Assembly (NCBI RefSeq): GCF_030297015.1
Contig: NZ_AP028056.1
Span: forward strand, 2,738,939-2,802,938
Length of the DNA stretch: 64,000 nt
Direction: 5' to 3'
Origin: Brooklawnia propionicigenes
Lineage (GTDB): Bacteria; Actinomycetota; Actinomycetes; Propionibacteriales; Propionibacteriaceae
Shown: positions 7,828 through 15,868 of the stretch, one piece after another
Position numbering within the stretch: the first letter of the stretch is position 1
Layout: each line of letters begins with the position of its first letter
Position numbers and translations under genes: made by a program
The notes under the pieces: generated by a model
The model's database searches: none
Told to the model about the DNA's origin: nothing
What the model saw: only the letters and a program-made list of their open reading frames with translations

Positions 7828-9261
7828 TCAGACTCCGGTGCCGACCAGTTCGTCGGATTCGAACTCGGCCAGTTCGTCCTCGAAGGATGCGGCGTTGTAG
7901 TCGGTGTCCTTGGTTTCGTGGACGATGATCAGCGAGATCAGGGTCAGCACGGAGGCCACGGCCAGGTAAACGCCAACCATCCAGGTGCTGCCGCCGGCCT
8001 TCGCCCACAGCGCGACCGCGATGATCGGGGCCAGCGCAGCGCCCAGGATGCTGGAGACGTTGTAGGCGATCGCAGATCCGGTGTAGCGCACGTTGGTCGG
8101 GAACAGCTCAGGCAGCACGGCGCCCATCGGCCCGAAGGTGATGCCCATCAGGGTGAAGCCGATGATCAGGAAGGCCTGCGTCATTCCGCCGGTCAACATG
8201 GCATCCGGACGCAGCGTCAACCACACCGGGAAGGACAGTCCGAAGACGATGATCGCGACCGTGACACCGATGAGCAGCTTGCGGCGTCCGAGCATGTCGG
8301 CCACCGGACCGGCCAGCAGCGTGAACAGACCGAAGAAGATCACGCCGATGATCTGCATCAGCACGAAGTCGGTGTAGGCGATGCCCAGGCCCCCGGGGGT
8401 CGCAGTCTGCGGCTTGGTGCCGAAGGTCAGCGCGAAGGTGGTCATGAGGTAGAAGAGCACGTAGGTGGCCAGCATGATGAAGGTGCCGAGGATGAGCTCA
8501 CGCCAGTGGTAGCGCACGGTGTCGCTCAGCGGAACCTTGCGGATCGCGCCCTTCTGCTCGGCCTGGACGAAGGCCTGCGACTCGACGAGCTTGAGGCGAA
8601 CCCACAAGCCGATGATCACCATGACTGCCGAGAACAGGAAGGGGATGCGCCAACCCCAGCTGAGGAAGGCCTCCGACTGCATGGTCGGACCGTCGGGATG
8701 CGGCAGGGCCATGTTGATGAGCAGGAAGAGCCCATTGGCGATGATGAAGCCGAGCGGAGCGCCCAGCTGCGGGAAGGTCCCGTACAGCGCGCGTTTGCCA
8801 TCGGGGGCGTTCTCGGTCGCCACCAGCGCAGCGCCCGACCATTCACCGCCGAGCGCGAAACCTTGGCACAGCCGCAACGTCAGCAGCAGAACCGGCGCAA
8901 TCAGCCCCGCACCTTGGAAGGTGGGCAGCAGACCGATGAGGAAGGTCGCCACTCCCATGGTGAGCAGGCTGATCACCAGTGTGGTCTTGCGTCCTCGCTT
9001 GTCACCGAGATGACCGAAGAAAATCGCACCGACCGGACGCGCGATCATGGCCGCGCCGAAAACCGCGAATGATGCGATGAGCGCGGTCGTTTCGTTGCCG
9101 GTGGGGAAGAACAGCTTGGGGAACACGAGGGCCGCGGCCGTGGCATAGACGTAGAAATCGTAGAACTCGACCGTCGTGCCGACCAGGCTCGCGGCGATCA
9201 CTCGCCCAGGCGAGTTCAGTGGCGCTTTCGTCTGGATGGGGTTGGCAGAACTGATCGACAT
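7828..9261 (-). CDS. MFS transporter, metabolite:H+ symporter (MHS) type
   Basis: Twelve-helix inner-membrane symporter of the MHS family (relatives carry proline/betaine, citrate, shikimate or benzoate), 477 residues. Family marks are ASLVGTTVEFYDFYVYATAA in helix 1, FFGHLGDKRGRKTTLV in loop 2-3, GFALGGEWSGAALVATENAP after helix 4, and PELFPTNVRYTGSAIAYN late in the protein. The C-terminal tail is acidic. ATG 9261 gives a short cytoplasmic N-terminus. Likely co-transcribed with the amidohydrolase downstream; substrate cannot be read from sequence. Confidence 0.9.
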   Translation of the reverse strand: MSISSANPIQTKAPLNSPGRVIAASLVGTTVEFYDFYVYATAAALVFPKLFFPTGNETTALIASFAVFGAAMIARPVGAIFFGHLGDKRGRKTTLVISLLTMGVATFLIGLLPTFQGAGLIAPVLLLTLRLCQGFALGGEWSGAALVATENAPDGKRALYGTFPQLGAPLGFIIANGLFLLINMALPHPDGPTMQSEAFLSWGWRIPFLFSAVMVIIGLWVRLKLVESQAFVQAEQKGAIRKVPLSDTVRYHWRELILGTFIMLATYVLFYLMTTFALTFGTKPQTATPGGLGIAYTDFVLMQIIGVIFFGLFTLLAGPVADMLGRRKLLIGVTVAIIVFGLSFPVWLTLRPDAMLTGGMTQAFLIIGFTLMGITFGPMGAVLPELFPTNVRYTGSAIAYNVSSILGAALAPIIAVALWAKAGGSTWMVGVYLAVASVLTLISLIIVHETKDTDYNAASFEDELAEFESDELVGTGV

Positions 9262-9301
9262 GTATGGACTCCTTCTCGGCGTCCATTATCTGACCATTCT
9301 G

Positions 9302-9333
9302 TCTCACCTGTTGGGACCAGTCGATGGGTGAGA
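9302..9333. promoter_or_regulatory. Inverted repeat TCTCACC-N18-GGTGAGA upstream of the transporter gene
   Basis: Perfect 7-bp arms at 9302-9308 and 9327-9333 in the leader of the leftward transporter gene. A GATAAT-like -10 lies closer to the start. It could be an operator; the regulator is not identified. Confidence 0.35.
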
Positions 9334-9349
9334 TCGTTGGGAGCTGGCC

Positions 9350-10390
9350 CTAGGCGGGTGGCGGGGTTCGTTTCCACAAGGCCAGCGCGATCGTCCCGAG
9401 CGCGAAAGGCCCAGCGACGGTGAAGGTCCGCCAGACGAGCAGAGCGGCCAGCGAGGGCTCCAGGATGCCGTCGCCGGCGGTCTGTGCCAGGGATGCGATC
9501 ATCGCCGAGTCCATGATTCCGAGTCCCTGTGCAGGGAACATGGTCAGTGGGAAGGCGAACAGGTAGGCGGCTGCCAGTTCTACAGCGGGCAGCTGGTCAG
9601 GGGTGACGCCCATCGCTCGCAGCGTGATGACCAGCATCAGCAGGTCGATGAGCACGACGGCGTAGCTGACGAGCACAGCGCGCGGGAATCGTCGCGACAG
9701 ATCGGTGGCCATGTTCGCCTGGAATCCGCGCATGGTCTCCGCCCACTTCTCGGGATCGGTCCGTCGGCGGATGATCCGAACCGTCTTGCCGAACAGACGC
9801 CCGAGGGTCGCCGCCCACTCCTGGCTGCGATGCACCAGCAGAACCCCGACGATCAGGGCCGCCGCGACGGCCAGGCTGAGTAGATCGAACAACCGCAGGC
9901 CAGGGCTGACCTTGAGGAATGGCAGCAGCGCGAAGCCCAGCAGCGGTGCGGAGAAGCGAGCGATGAAGAAGGTGACGGCGTTCATCGTCGTCGCGGCAAG
10001 CGCCGACTCCGTCGAGAGGTTCCACGAGCGGAACATGGCTACTCGCAGCACCATGTCGCTGGGTGCCGGTGCGAATGCTGCGGCAGTGCTTGCGGACAGA
10101 TCGTTGATGGTGCATCGATACAATCCGACCCCCGGCAGGAAGATCGCCAAGGGGGCGGCGTTGAGTACCTGCCGCGCGACGAGCAGCACCAGCAGGACGA
10201 GCGGCGTCCACCACGGCAGGCGCGACAGGGCATCCCAGACTGCAGTCGCGTCAATGCGGCGGTAGGCGCGAACCAGTCCGAAGACGACGAGGACGGCGAT
10301 TGCGGCCAGAACGATTCGCCGCATCCAGCCGTTCTTGCGTTCGTGCCGAAGGCTGGTGAGGACCTCGTTCGCGTCCTGCTCTGGTGGCAT
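9350..10390 (-). CDS. Lysylphosphatidylglycerol synthase TM region / UPF0104 family membrane protein
   Basis: Integral membrane protein of 346 residues with 7-8 predicted helices, for example IVLAAIAVLVVFGLVRAYR near the N-terminus. The pattern LPWWTPLVLLVLLVARQVLN, then FLPGVGLYRCTINDLSASTA and FAPAPSDMVLRVAMFRSWNL, is that of the UPF0104 family, which includes the flippase-like part of MprF. It lacks the soluble LPG-synthase domain, so lipid flipping or glycolipid transport is possible but unproven. It starts with a charged segment (DANEVLTSLRHERKNGWMRR). No functional partner is evident. Confidence 0.75.
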   Translation of the reverse strand: MPPEQDANEVLTSLRHERKNGWMRRIVLAAIAVLVVFGLVRAYRRIDATAVWDALSRLPWWTPLVLLVLLVARQVLNAAPLAIFLPGVGLYRCTINDLSASTAAAFAPAPSDMVLRVAMFRSWNLSTESALAATTMNAVTFFIARFSAPLLGFALLPFLKVSPGLRLFDLLSLAVAAALIVGVLLVHRSQEWAATLGRLFGKTVRIIRRRTDPEKWAETMRGFQANMATDLSRRFPRAVLVSYAVVLIDLLMLVITLRAMGVTPDQLPAVELAAAYLFAFPLTMFPAQGLGIMDSAMIASLAQTAGDGILEPSLAALLVWRTFTVAGPFALGTIALALWKRTPPPA

Positions 10391-10478
10391 TGCTCAGCTC
10401 CCGGGTGAAGATGTGTCGTCTCGGTCAAGTGGTCCCGACTCCTTGACCGGCGAGGAAAGCGCCGCGAAGCACACACAT

Positions 10479-10495
10479 CACGATAGGTGATCGTG
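10479..10495. repeat. Palindrome CACGAT-N5-ATCGTG
   Basis: Perfect 6-bp arms in the intergenic stretch between the UPF0104 gene and the VOC gene. Possible operator or weak terminator stem; it has no T-tract. Confidence 0.35.
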
Positions 10496-10527
10496 CTTGC
10501 GGTCTCCTTCAGGCACCGGGAATCTGA

Positions 10528-10878
10528 TCACACGACCCTTTCCGGGCCGTCGATGAGCCCGAGGATCGTGCCGTCGGGCGTGCGGACGGCGGCGACCCGA
10601 TGGCCACCCCCGACCTCGCGCGGCTCGCTGGCGAGTGTGGCACCGAGGTCGAGGGCACGTTGGATCGACGCTTCCAGTTCGGGGACTCTGATGTGGGCGA
10701 CCACGCCCGGAGTTTCTCCAGGTTGGGTCGGCGTGAGGCCGATTTCGATGCCGGAGATCTGGAACCCGACGTAGAAGGGCTTGTCGGTGTGCGGCTCGGC
10801 GTCGAGGATGGACGAGTGCAGTGCCTTCGCGGCTTGCAGATCGGAGACTTTGTAGAGGACATTGTCGAGTCTGTTCAT
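10528..10878 (-). CDS. VOC family (glyoxalase/bleomycin-resistance fold) protein
   Basis: Small 116-residue vicinal-oxygen-chelate fold protein. NVLYKVSDLQAAKALHSSIL is the first beta-alpha module, FQISGIEIGLTP the strand pair, and HIRVPELEASIQRALDLGA with RVAAVRTPDGTILGLID the second module ending in the usual DPDG-like turn. No enzyme class can be chosen: metal ligands are not clear. It starts 4 bp after the stop of the membrane-protein gene upstream and is the last gene of a three-gene leftward operon. Confidence 0.75.
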   Translation of the reverse strand: MNRLDNVLYKVSDLQAAKALHSSILDAEPHTDKPFYVGFQISGIEIGLTPTQPGETPGVVAHIRVPELEASIQRALDLGATLASEPREVGGGHRVAAVRTPDGTILGLIDGPERVV

Positions 10879-10882
10879 GTCT

Positions 10883-11581
10883 TTATGAGACCACCACAGG
10901 GGTGCGGCGGTGACGGCGCTGCACGGCGGTGAAGACCCACCACAGCGACTGCGCCAACAGGACTGTTGCTGCGCCGAGGATCACGGTGATGAGGGATTCC
11001 GGGGTCCAGCGGCCGCCCATGGCGAGGGCGGCGACGGTCACCGACGACGCGACGACGGCAACGATCATGATGATGCGCGCACCGATCTGGGCCGAGTCTC
11101 GGTTGCGAGCGACCGCCAGGGCCAGTTCGATGATCTGCACCACAGCCACACCGCCGCCGGCGCCGATCGCAAAAACGATGACACCGTCGGACAGTGGTCT
11201 GTCGCTCATGGCGAGGACGAATGCGATGGCGGTGATCAGCAGCGCCTGAGCGTCCAGCACGGCTGCGAGGAGCTGCCAGGAGCGCGCGCCCCGGGGATCT
11301 TGCCGCTTCCGCGGGATGAAATCCCAAGCCCGGGCGTCGAGCCAACGGCTTGCGACGAGCGCGATGGCGAACGTACTCAGCGGCGCCACGAGCGAGGCGA
11401 ACAGGTTGCCGCTGATCAGCCATACGATCGCCCCGATGGCCACGACGATCGGAGGCGAGCACAGTCGTCCGAACCACCATCCGCGCACGTACAACGATCG
11501 GGCTTCGGGTAGCACCGTCGGATGCAGGAGCCGTTTCACGGCAGGATCGGGCAGGGTCACTGCCTCATGCATGTCGTTCAT
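10883..11581 (-). CDS. Multi-pass membrane protein, unknown function
   Basis: 232 residues with about six hydrophobic helices (PPIVVAIGAIVWLISG, LVAPLSTFAIALVASRW, LLAAVLDAQALLITAIAFVL, and three more). I do not recognise a family. Its ATG overlaps the stop of the small regulator gene upstream as ATGA, so the two are translationally coupled, and the VOC gene follows 4 bp downstream. The N-terminal part (LPDPAVKRLLHPTVLPEARS) is cytoplasmic in the likely topology. The arrangement suggests the regulator controls this membrane protein. Confidence 0.6.
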   Translation of the reverse strand: MNDMHEAVTLPDPAVKRLLHPTVLPEARSLYVRGWWFGRLCSPPIVVAIGAIVWLISGNLFASLVAPLSTFAIALVASRWLDARAWDFIPRKRQDPRGARSWQLLAAVLDAQALLITAIAFVLAMSDRPLSDGVIVFAIGAGGGVAVVQIIELALAVARNRDSAQIGARIIMIVAVVASSVTVAALAMGGRWTPESLITVILGAATVLLAQSLWWVFTAVQRRHRRTPVVVS

Positions 11582-12048
11582 CTGGACCTCCAAGGAGTTG
11601 TCGTCAGGTATTCGGGATCGATGTTCGGTCTGGCGAGTTCGTAGACCTTCTGCCGTGCCACACCGAGTGCGCCCGCCACGGTCACCGCGCTGAACTCGTC
11701 GAGGAGCGCATCGACACAGACCGACCGGACGCTCGCGGCGCGGGCGACGAGATGAGACATCAAGGCGCTGACCTCGGCAGCGAGCAGAGCAACGGCTCGT
11801 TCTCCGCCGAAGGCGACCGCCCAGGCCTCCTCTCCCGATGCTGCGGCCTGATAAAGACGGTCGCCGGCATCTTCGAGATGAGATTCGACCTCCAGGGGTG
11901 TGACACCGGCCGCCCGGAAGCGCTCGATGACAGCATTGACCGTTGCTGGGCTGTCTTTCCGGCGGTGTGCGAGGACTCGTGTCCACGCCGCCTCCTCGGA
12001 GAGGGTCGTGCCTGCATCGGGTTTGTCACCCCTGGGGTTACTCTTCAT
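11578..12048 (-). CDS. Small HTH-containing putative regulator
   Basis: 156 residues, soluble, mainly helical. The C-terminal segment VTVAGALGVARQKVYELARP looks like a helix-turn-helix of the kind that reads LGVSRQRVYQ in other actinobacterial proteins. The N-terminal part carries a long charged helix region (ATVNAVIERFRAAGVTPLEV). It begins with a basic start (MKSNPRGDKP) whose codons overlap an operator-like palindrome. It heads an operon with the membrane protein and the VOC gene and is divergent from an alpha/beta hydrolase gene. Autoregulation through the repeated GGGGT sites is inferred. Confidence 0.6.
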   Translation of the reverse strand: MKSNPRGDKPDAGTTLSEEAAWTRVLAHRRKDSPATVNAVIERFRAAGVTPLEVESHLEDAGDRLYQAAASGEEAWAVAFGGERAVALLAAEVSALMSHLVARAASVRSVCVDALLDEFSAVTVAGALGVARQKVYELARPNIDPEYLTTTPWRSR

Positions 12049-12095
12049 GGATCAAGCATTACACGCCGGGGTCAAGTCGTCAACCCCGGGGTGAC
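12025..12095. promoter_or_regulatory. Operator array of ACCCC/GGGGT palindromes between divergent genes
   Basis: Site 1 is GTCACCCC-T-GGGGTTAC at 12025-12041, overlapping the first codons of the regulator gene. Site 2 is GTCAACCCCGGGGTGAC at 12079-12095 with a perfect ACCCCGGGGT core. A further half-site GGGGTCAA starts at 12068 and pairs with site 2 as CCGGGGT-N10-ACCCCGG. A -10-like TGTAAT for the leftward gene lies between the sites (12058-12063). This geometry fits repression of both the regulator and the divergent hydrolase. Confidence 0.6.
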
Positions 12096-12142
12096 AAATC
12101 ATTGGCGACCGTGATGCCGCTGCCGTCTTGCAGACTGGCAAC

Positions 12143-12889
12143 ATGACGACGTCAACCAATGGTGGGACCGCGCCCGCGATGCGTCCCCTTCTTCTTCTGC
12201 CCGGATACTGGCTCGGTGCATGGATCTGGGGGCCGATCGTTGAGTCCCTGACCGGCCGAGGGGTACGCGCGCAAGCGGTCACCCTGCCCGGCCTCGAATC
12301 GTCCCAGGCTCGGCGCGACCAGGTGCACTTTGCCGATCACGTGGATTTCGTGGTCGCGAACCTTGAGGCATTTGGTGAGCCTGCGGTACTCGCCGCTCAC
12401 AGCGGCTCAGGTGCAGTCGCAACCGCTGTCTCGGACCGCGTACCCGAGCTCCTCGCGAAGATCGTCTACGTCGACTCGGGCCCTTGCACCGATGGGACGA
12501 TCCCGGTGCCCGATCTTCCTGCCGAGGCCACGGAGTTGCCCTTCCCGGGGGTCGACGCGCTGCCCGCAACCGGGGCGAGCGTGGAGGGGATCAGTGATCA
12601 GGACAAGGCTCGATTCGAGGCGCTTGCGGTTCCGCATCCTGCTGGGGCCTGCCGGGAGCCGGTGGAGTTGCATGATTCACGGCGCAACGCGATCCCGGCG
12701 ACCCTGGTCTGCTGCTCGATCCGCAGCGAGCAGGTGCGCGAACTTGCCGCCGCGGGGGAGCCGACGTTCGCGGCCGTGAACGATCTCACCGACCTCACGT
12801 TCATCGATCTGCCCACCGGACACTGGCCGATGTTCTCCCGGCCGGACGATCTGGCCGAGCTCTTGTACCGCGAGGCCGCGGACGCCTGA
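12143..12889 (+). CDS. Alpha/beta hydrolase
   Basis: Alpha/beta-hydrolase of 248 residues. LLLLPGYWLGAWIWGPI is the oxyanion-loop region, LAAHSGSGAVATA carries the nucleophile serine in a His-Ser-Gly-Ser elbow, a strand KIVYVDSGP follows, and LPTGHWPMFSRPDDLAELL carries the catalytic His. The family includes esterases and small C-C hydrolases; the substrate is unknown. ATG 12143 (MTTSTNGG) is preferred; an upstream in-frame start at 12128 adds five residues. It is transcribed away from the small regulator gene across the GGGGT operator array, which probably controls it. Confidence 0.78.
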   Translation: MTTSTNGGTAPAMRPLLLLPGYWLGAWIWGPIVESLTGRGVRAQAVTLPGLESSQARRDQVHFADHVDFVVANLEAFGEPAVLAAHSGSGAVATAVSDRVPELLAKIVYVDSGPCTDGTIPVPDLPAEATELPFPGVDALPATGASVEGISDQDKARFEALAVPHPAGACREPVELHDSRRNAIPATLVCCSIRSEQVRELAAAGEPTFAAVNDLTDLTFIDLPTGHWPMFSRPDDLAELLYREAADA

Positions 12890-12940
12890 GGCACGAGCGG
12901 AAAAGCTCCGGTTCGGCTAGGGGAGCGATCGGGCGACCAG

Positions 12941-12989
12941 ATAGGCAACTCGTGTTGACTATTGCATATAAGCAATGTAAGTTGCCTAT
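12941..12989. promoter_or_regulatory. Nested inverted repeats around a leaderless promoter
   Basis: Outer arms ATAGGCAACT (12941-12950) and AGTTGCCTAT (12980-12989) are a perfect 10-bp inverted repeat. Inside lies a second palindrome ATTGC-N6-GCAAT (12961-12976). A -35 TTGACT (12955-12960) and, 17 bp on, a -10-like TAAGTT (12978-12983) are enclosed, and the ATG at 12990 follows by 6 nt. The two symmetric elements are centred within about 4 bp of each other. Confidence 0.7.
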
Positions 12990-13226
12990 ATGGCACAGAA
13001 AATGATCCCACCTACGGGTGGCCCCGCAGATGAGTTGGCTGCTGTCGTCGCGTTGCGTGAACTGGCCGATCGGCTGGAGGACGCCGCGGTGGAGAAAGCC
13101 ATGCGGCAGGGCTGGTCATGGTCACAGGTCGCGGAGGGTCTGGGCGTCACACGCCAGGCCGTGCACAAGAAACACCTGCATCGGCTCATCGCTGCGGGTG
13201 TCGAGTTGAGGAGGCGAAATGGTTGA
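12990..13226 (+). CDS. Small helix-turn-helix protein paired with a Clp-N protein
   Basis: 78 residues. After a short N-terminus the chain is a helix (VVALRELADRLEDAAVEKA) followed by a clear HTH: SWSQVAEGLGVTRQAVHKKH. It is presumably the regulator acting on the nested palindromes directly upstream, including its own promoter. The gene is read as leaderless. It overlaps the next gene by 8 nt (stop at 13224-13226, next ATG at 13219), so both proteins are made together. The pairing of such an HTH with a stand-alone Clp N-domain recurs in actinomycetes as far as I know, but I know no established function. Confidence 0.75.
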   Translation: MAQKMIPPTGGPADELAAVVALRELADRLEDAAVEKAMRQGWSWSQVAEGLGVTRQAVHKKHLHRLIAAGVELRRRNG

Positions 13227-13692
13227 CGAGAAGATGAACAGGTCATTGCAGGCGGTGCTGTCGCGCGCGATCGACGAAGCGAGTGCCCGTAGATCGACCA
13301 CGGTAGAAGCGGAGCATCTGCTGCTGGCTCTGGCCACCGATGAGGGATTGATCGCGGCAAAGGTGCTTGCCGATGCAGGTCTGACCCATGATGCGATCGA
13401 GGCTGCGCTGGATCAGGAGCGGGCCGAGAGCCTGGCTGCGGCCGGGATCGGGCCGGTGGATGAGAGTCGTCTGGCTGCGACGCCGCGCCAGGTGCGTCCT
13501 GGATGGGGTCCCTCCGTGAAGGAGGCGATCCTTCGCGGCAAGAAGCCGGTGATTTCGGACGGGCGACACCGACCGTCCGAAACCGAACTGCTGATCGGGA
13601 TCCTGCAGGCGAACCTCGGGACGGTGCCGCGCATGCTGGCGATCGCAGGCATCGACCGCGGCGACCTCATCGAACGCGCTCGGCAGGCGTGA
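13219..13692 (+). CDS. Stand-alone Clp N-terminal (Clp_N) domain protein
   Basis: 157 residues made of two Clp-N repeats and no AAA+ or protease domain. Repeat 1: LSRAIDEASARRSTTVEAEH followed by LLLALATDEG; repeat 2: VKEAILRGKKPVISDGRHRP then SETELLIGILQANLGTVPRM. Clp-N repeats normally bind substrates or adaptors for ClpA/ClpC-type unfoldases. Here the domain is separate and coupled to a small HTH regulator, so it may act as a stress or ligand sensor, an anti-adaptor, or a substrate-delivery factor. The middle linker (ATPRQVRPGWGPS) is basic. None of these roles is shown by the sequence itself. Confidence 0.78.
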   Translation: MVDEKMNRSLQAVLSRAIDEASARRSTTVEAEHLLLALATDEGLIAAKVLADAGLTHDAIEAALDQERAESLAAAGIGPVDESRLAATPRQVRPGWGPSVKEAILRGKKPVISDGRHRPSETELLIGILQANLGTVPRMLAIAGIDRGDLIERARQA

Positions 13693-13734
13693 GTGTCCGT
13701 AGGCCGACGAGGTAGTGAGTGACAGACTCGGGTT

Positions 13735-14127
13735 ATGGAGAGCAGGCATATCAGCCGGGTGATCGCAGCATCCCCCGAAGCGGTCTATGCGTACGCGTCC
13801 GACCCCGACAATCTCGCGAAATGGGCTGCAGGGCTGACGCAAAGCGAGGTGATCCGGGACGGCGACAGCCTGCTCGTAGAGTCTCCGATGGGGCAGGTCA
13901 CCGTCGTCTTCACACCCCGCAACGATTTTGGGGTCATCGATCATGATGTGCGGCTGCCCTCCGGGGAGGTTGTGAACAATCCGGTCAGGGTCGTTGCGCA
14001 TCCTGACGGTGCGGAGATCATCTTCACCATTCGCCAGCTCGGGCTCACCGATGAGGAGTTCGATCGCGATGCGGCGATGGTCGAACAGGATCTTGACACC
14101 CTGAAGATGATTGTCGAACGGCTCTGA
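13735..14127 (+). CDS. SRPBCC family protein
   Basis: 130-residue START/Bet v1-like fold. The N-terminal ISRVIAASPEAVYAYASDPD is the classic SRPBCC entry strand and helix, with NLAKWAAGL next; the C-terminal long helix is FDRDAAMVEQDLDTLKMIVE. Such proteins bind hydrophobic ligands in a cavity; ligand unknown. It lies 42 bp downstream of the Clp-N gene on the same strand and could be part of that transcript. Confidence 0.75.
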   Translation: MESRHISRVIAASPEAVYAYASDPDNLAKWAAGLTQSEVIRDGDSLLVESPMGQVTVVFTPRNDFGVIDHDVRLPSGEVVNNPVRVVAHPDGAEIIFTIRQLGLTDEEFDRDAAMVEQDLDTLKMIVERL

Positions 14128-14351
14128 GGGCGATAGCTACCTTATTAAGCACCCACGTCGCATCGATGCTGACGTAGGGTTGGGATGCGTGCGGCCGCTG
14201 GGCCCCCAATCAGCGAACGTGCCTTGGCTGGCCACGACTTCGACGGCGTTCGCCGTGCGCTTTTCGACCGGAACCCGCCGGACTTCAAGTACTTGCCGGC
14301 GAGTAGGCGCAGCACGTCGCCACACCTCGGGTCGGGCGAGTGCCGCCAGTG

Positions 14352-14858
14352 TCACTGTGAGGGCGACATGCTCTGTCGCAGCTGTCTTCCCCACTGCGTG
14401 GCGCGCTCAAGCTCGCCCTTGCGCAGCGGGCCGTATTTCCCGGTCACGACGAAGCCCTCGGGCCGGGCAATCAACTGGTACCCCTTTGCCCGCAGTCCCT
14501 CAGCCACGGTCGGGGCACCTTTGCCGAACGGACCACGAACGCGGGTATCGAATGCCGCACATTGACCCGTGCCGGGCGGCAATGTCTCCAGCCAGGCACG
14601 AAGCGGCGGAGCGGACAAATCGGGAGCGGGCGCCCCGGACTCCGGGCTGTCCTGGATGCTCTGCCGCGTTCGCTCCGAGGACAGCTGAAACCCGAACACG
14701 GGACCGCCGGCGACCACCAGATCAGCACCGGCAAGCTCCTCGGCCGTGGCCTGCGCGGTGGACAGCACCTTCGCCTCAGGCCCTAGACCCTCGGCAATCG
14801 CATCGGCCACGGCGGCGGTATTGCCCCACAACGACTCATAAACCACAACCATCTTCAC
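14352..14858 (-). CDS. Flavodoxin-domain protein
   Basis: 168 residues. The FMN phosphate-binding loop is ESLWGNTAAVADAIAEGL near the N-terminus and the second loop is LVVAGGPVFGFQL. The C-terminal half (AAFDTRVRGPFGKGAP and YQLIARPEGFVVTGKYGPL) resembles flavodoxin-like proteins of actinomycetes annotated as flavodoxin family. It may be an electron carrier or an NAD(P)H:quinone reductase-like protein. Single gene, convergent with the SRPBCC gene. Confidence 0.8.
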   Translation of the reverse strand: MKMVVVYESLWGNTAAVADAIAEGLGPEAKVLSTAQATAEELAGADLVVAGGPVFGFQLSSERTRQSIQDSPESGAPAPDLSAPPLRAWLETLPPGTGQCAAFDTRVRGPFGKGAPTVAEGLRAKGYQLIARPEGFVVTGKYGPLRKGELERATQWGRQLRQSMSPSQ

Positions 14859-15268
14859 GATTGCCCTCTTCCCAAGCGCCGCTCGTCAAGCCTCCATACC
14901 TGGATCATCCTGGCAACGTGGGCCATACGTCCATGCTAGGGCTGTCTGTGTCGCGGGGCGCGAGATCCGGTGCCTCTCGGCGCAGGAAGGCGTTGCGGCG
15001 GTGAGCGGGGTAGTGGGAGCTTGGCTTGTGGCAGCCGCTATCGGGACTGCTCAGAGCATTGGATCGGATCTCGTGCCTGATATTCTGGTTGTTAGCACTT
15101 GTTGTGCTCTCGCGCAGTCGATGACGAAGTGCTCGTCTGACACATTCGCGGAGAGGACTGGCGTCTGCCAGGACATGTCCGCGGTGGAGATTGCGCAACC
15201 GGCTCCTGTTCGGGGGTGGGTTGTGTTCACCAAGCCGCGAATGCGGCGCGAGAGAAGGGTTGTTTCTC
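14859..15268. other. 410-bp stretch without a supported gene
   Basis: No open frame here has family similarity or a credible start. It contains a short palindrome AGCAC-N5-GTGCT at 15094-15108, reminiscent of but not matching the CIRCE element, and the leader of the DUF1801 gene. Promoters for the flavodoxin gene (leftward) and the DUF1801 gene (rightward) must lie here. Confidence 0.5.
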
Positions 15269-15631
15269 ATGTCGACGATGAAGACGGACAAGACGGTCAA
15301 AGACCTGCAAACCGTTGTGGACAAGATTGCCGAATGGCCGGAACCGTATGCGACGATCGGTGCGCGGCTGCACGAGACGATCATGGGCGCGGGGCCGAAG
15401 CTCAAGCCACGAATCTGGTACGGCATGCCGGGCTATGCCGTTGGGCGTAGTGCTCCGGTGCTGGTGTTCTTCCGCGTGGACGACGGGGTGATGTCGCTCG
15501 GATTGTCCGAGAAGGCGACGGCTGAGCGCGAACCCGACAGCACTTTGCGGCCATGTGCCTGGTTCCTTGATGAGATTGATGACGTCACCGCCGCGAAGGT
15601 TGCAGACCTCGTGCGGATGGCATTTCGCTGA
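15269..15631 (+). CDS. DUF1801 domain protein
   Basis: 120 residues. The segment WPEPYATIGARLHETIMGAG, then KLKPRIWYGMPGYAVGRSAP and LVFFRVDDGVMSLGLSEKA, is the DUF1801 (YdhG-like) pattern with its conserved W-Y-G-M-P motif. Function unknown. ATG 15269 is chosen because the family start follows directly; a longer reading from 15191 begins in non-conserved sequence. Isolated gene followed by a VOC fragment. Confidence 0.72.
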   Translation: MSTMKTDKTVKDLQTVVDKIAEWPEPYATIGARLHETIMGAGPKLKPRIWYGMPGYAVGRSAPVLVFFRVDDGVMSLGLSEKATAEREPDSTLRPCAWFLDEIDDVTAAKVADLVRMAFR

Positions 15632-15649
15632 TCAAGATCGGCACGCGGT

Positions 15650-15868
15650 GTGCTCTTGGTCGCCGATCACCGGCACGCTCCGGTGAATGCGCTGGGCTAC
15701 CTCCGCGCCATGTTCACTGTCGACGACATCGACGAGACACTCGTCCGGCTCGCGAAGTACGGCGCTGAATTCGTCGGTGAGATCGTGCAGTACGAGCAGG
15801 CATACCAGCTCGGCTACCTGCGCGGGCCCGAAGGCATCCTTATCGGGCTCGCCCAGGAACCGGACTGA
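15650..15868 (+). pseudogene. VOC family protein, C-terminal fragment
   Basis: Only the second module of a VOC protein remains: YLRAMFTVDDIDETLVRLAK then GAEFVGEIVQYEQAYQLGYL and RGPEGILIGLAQE. The first module (about 70 residues) is missing; the reading begins at a GTG right after the DUF1801 gene and no first half is found upstream. It is probably inactive unless it pairs with another chain. Confidence 0.65.

Noticed and set aside
12960-12972. TATAAG at 12967-12972 as the -10 of the HTH/Clp-N operon
   Set aside because: It has no -35 at the right distance, whereas TTGACT at 12955 pairs with TAAGTT at 12978 over 17 bp and gives the same 6-nt gap to the start as other genes here.
15094-15108. 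CIRCE/HrcA element (TTAGCACT-like stretch)
   Set aside because: Only AGCAC/GTGCT pair, with a 5-base centre; the CIRCE consensus needs 9-bp arms and a 9-base centre, and no chaperone gene follows.
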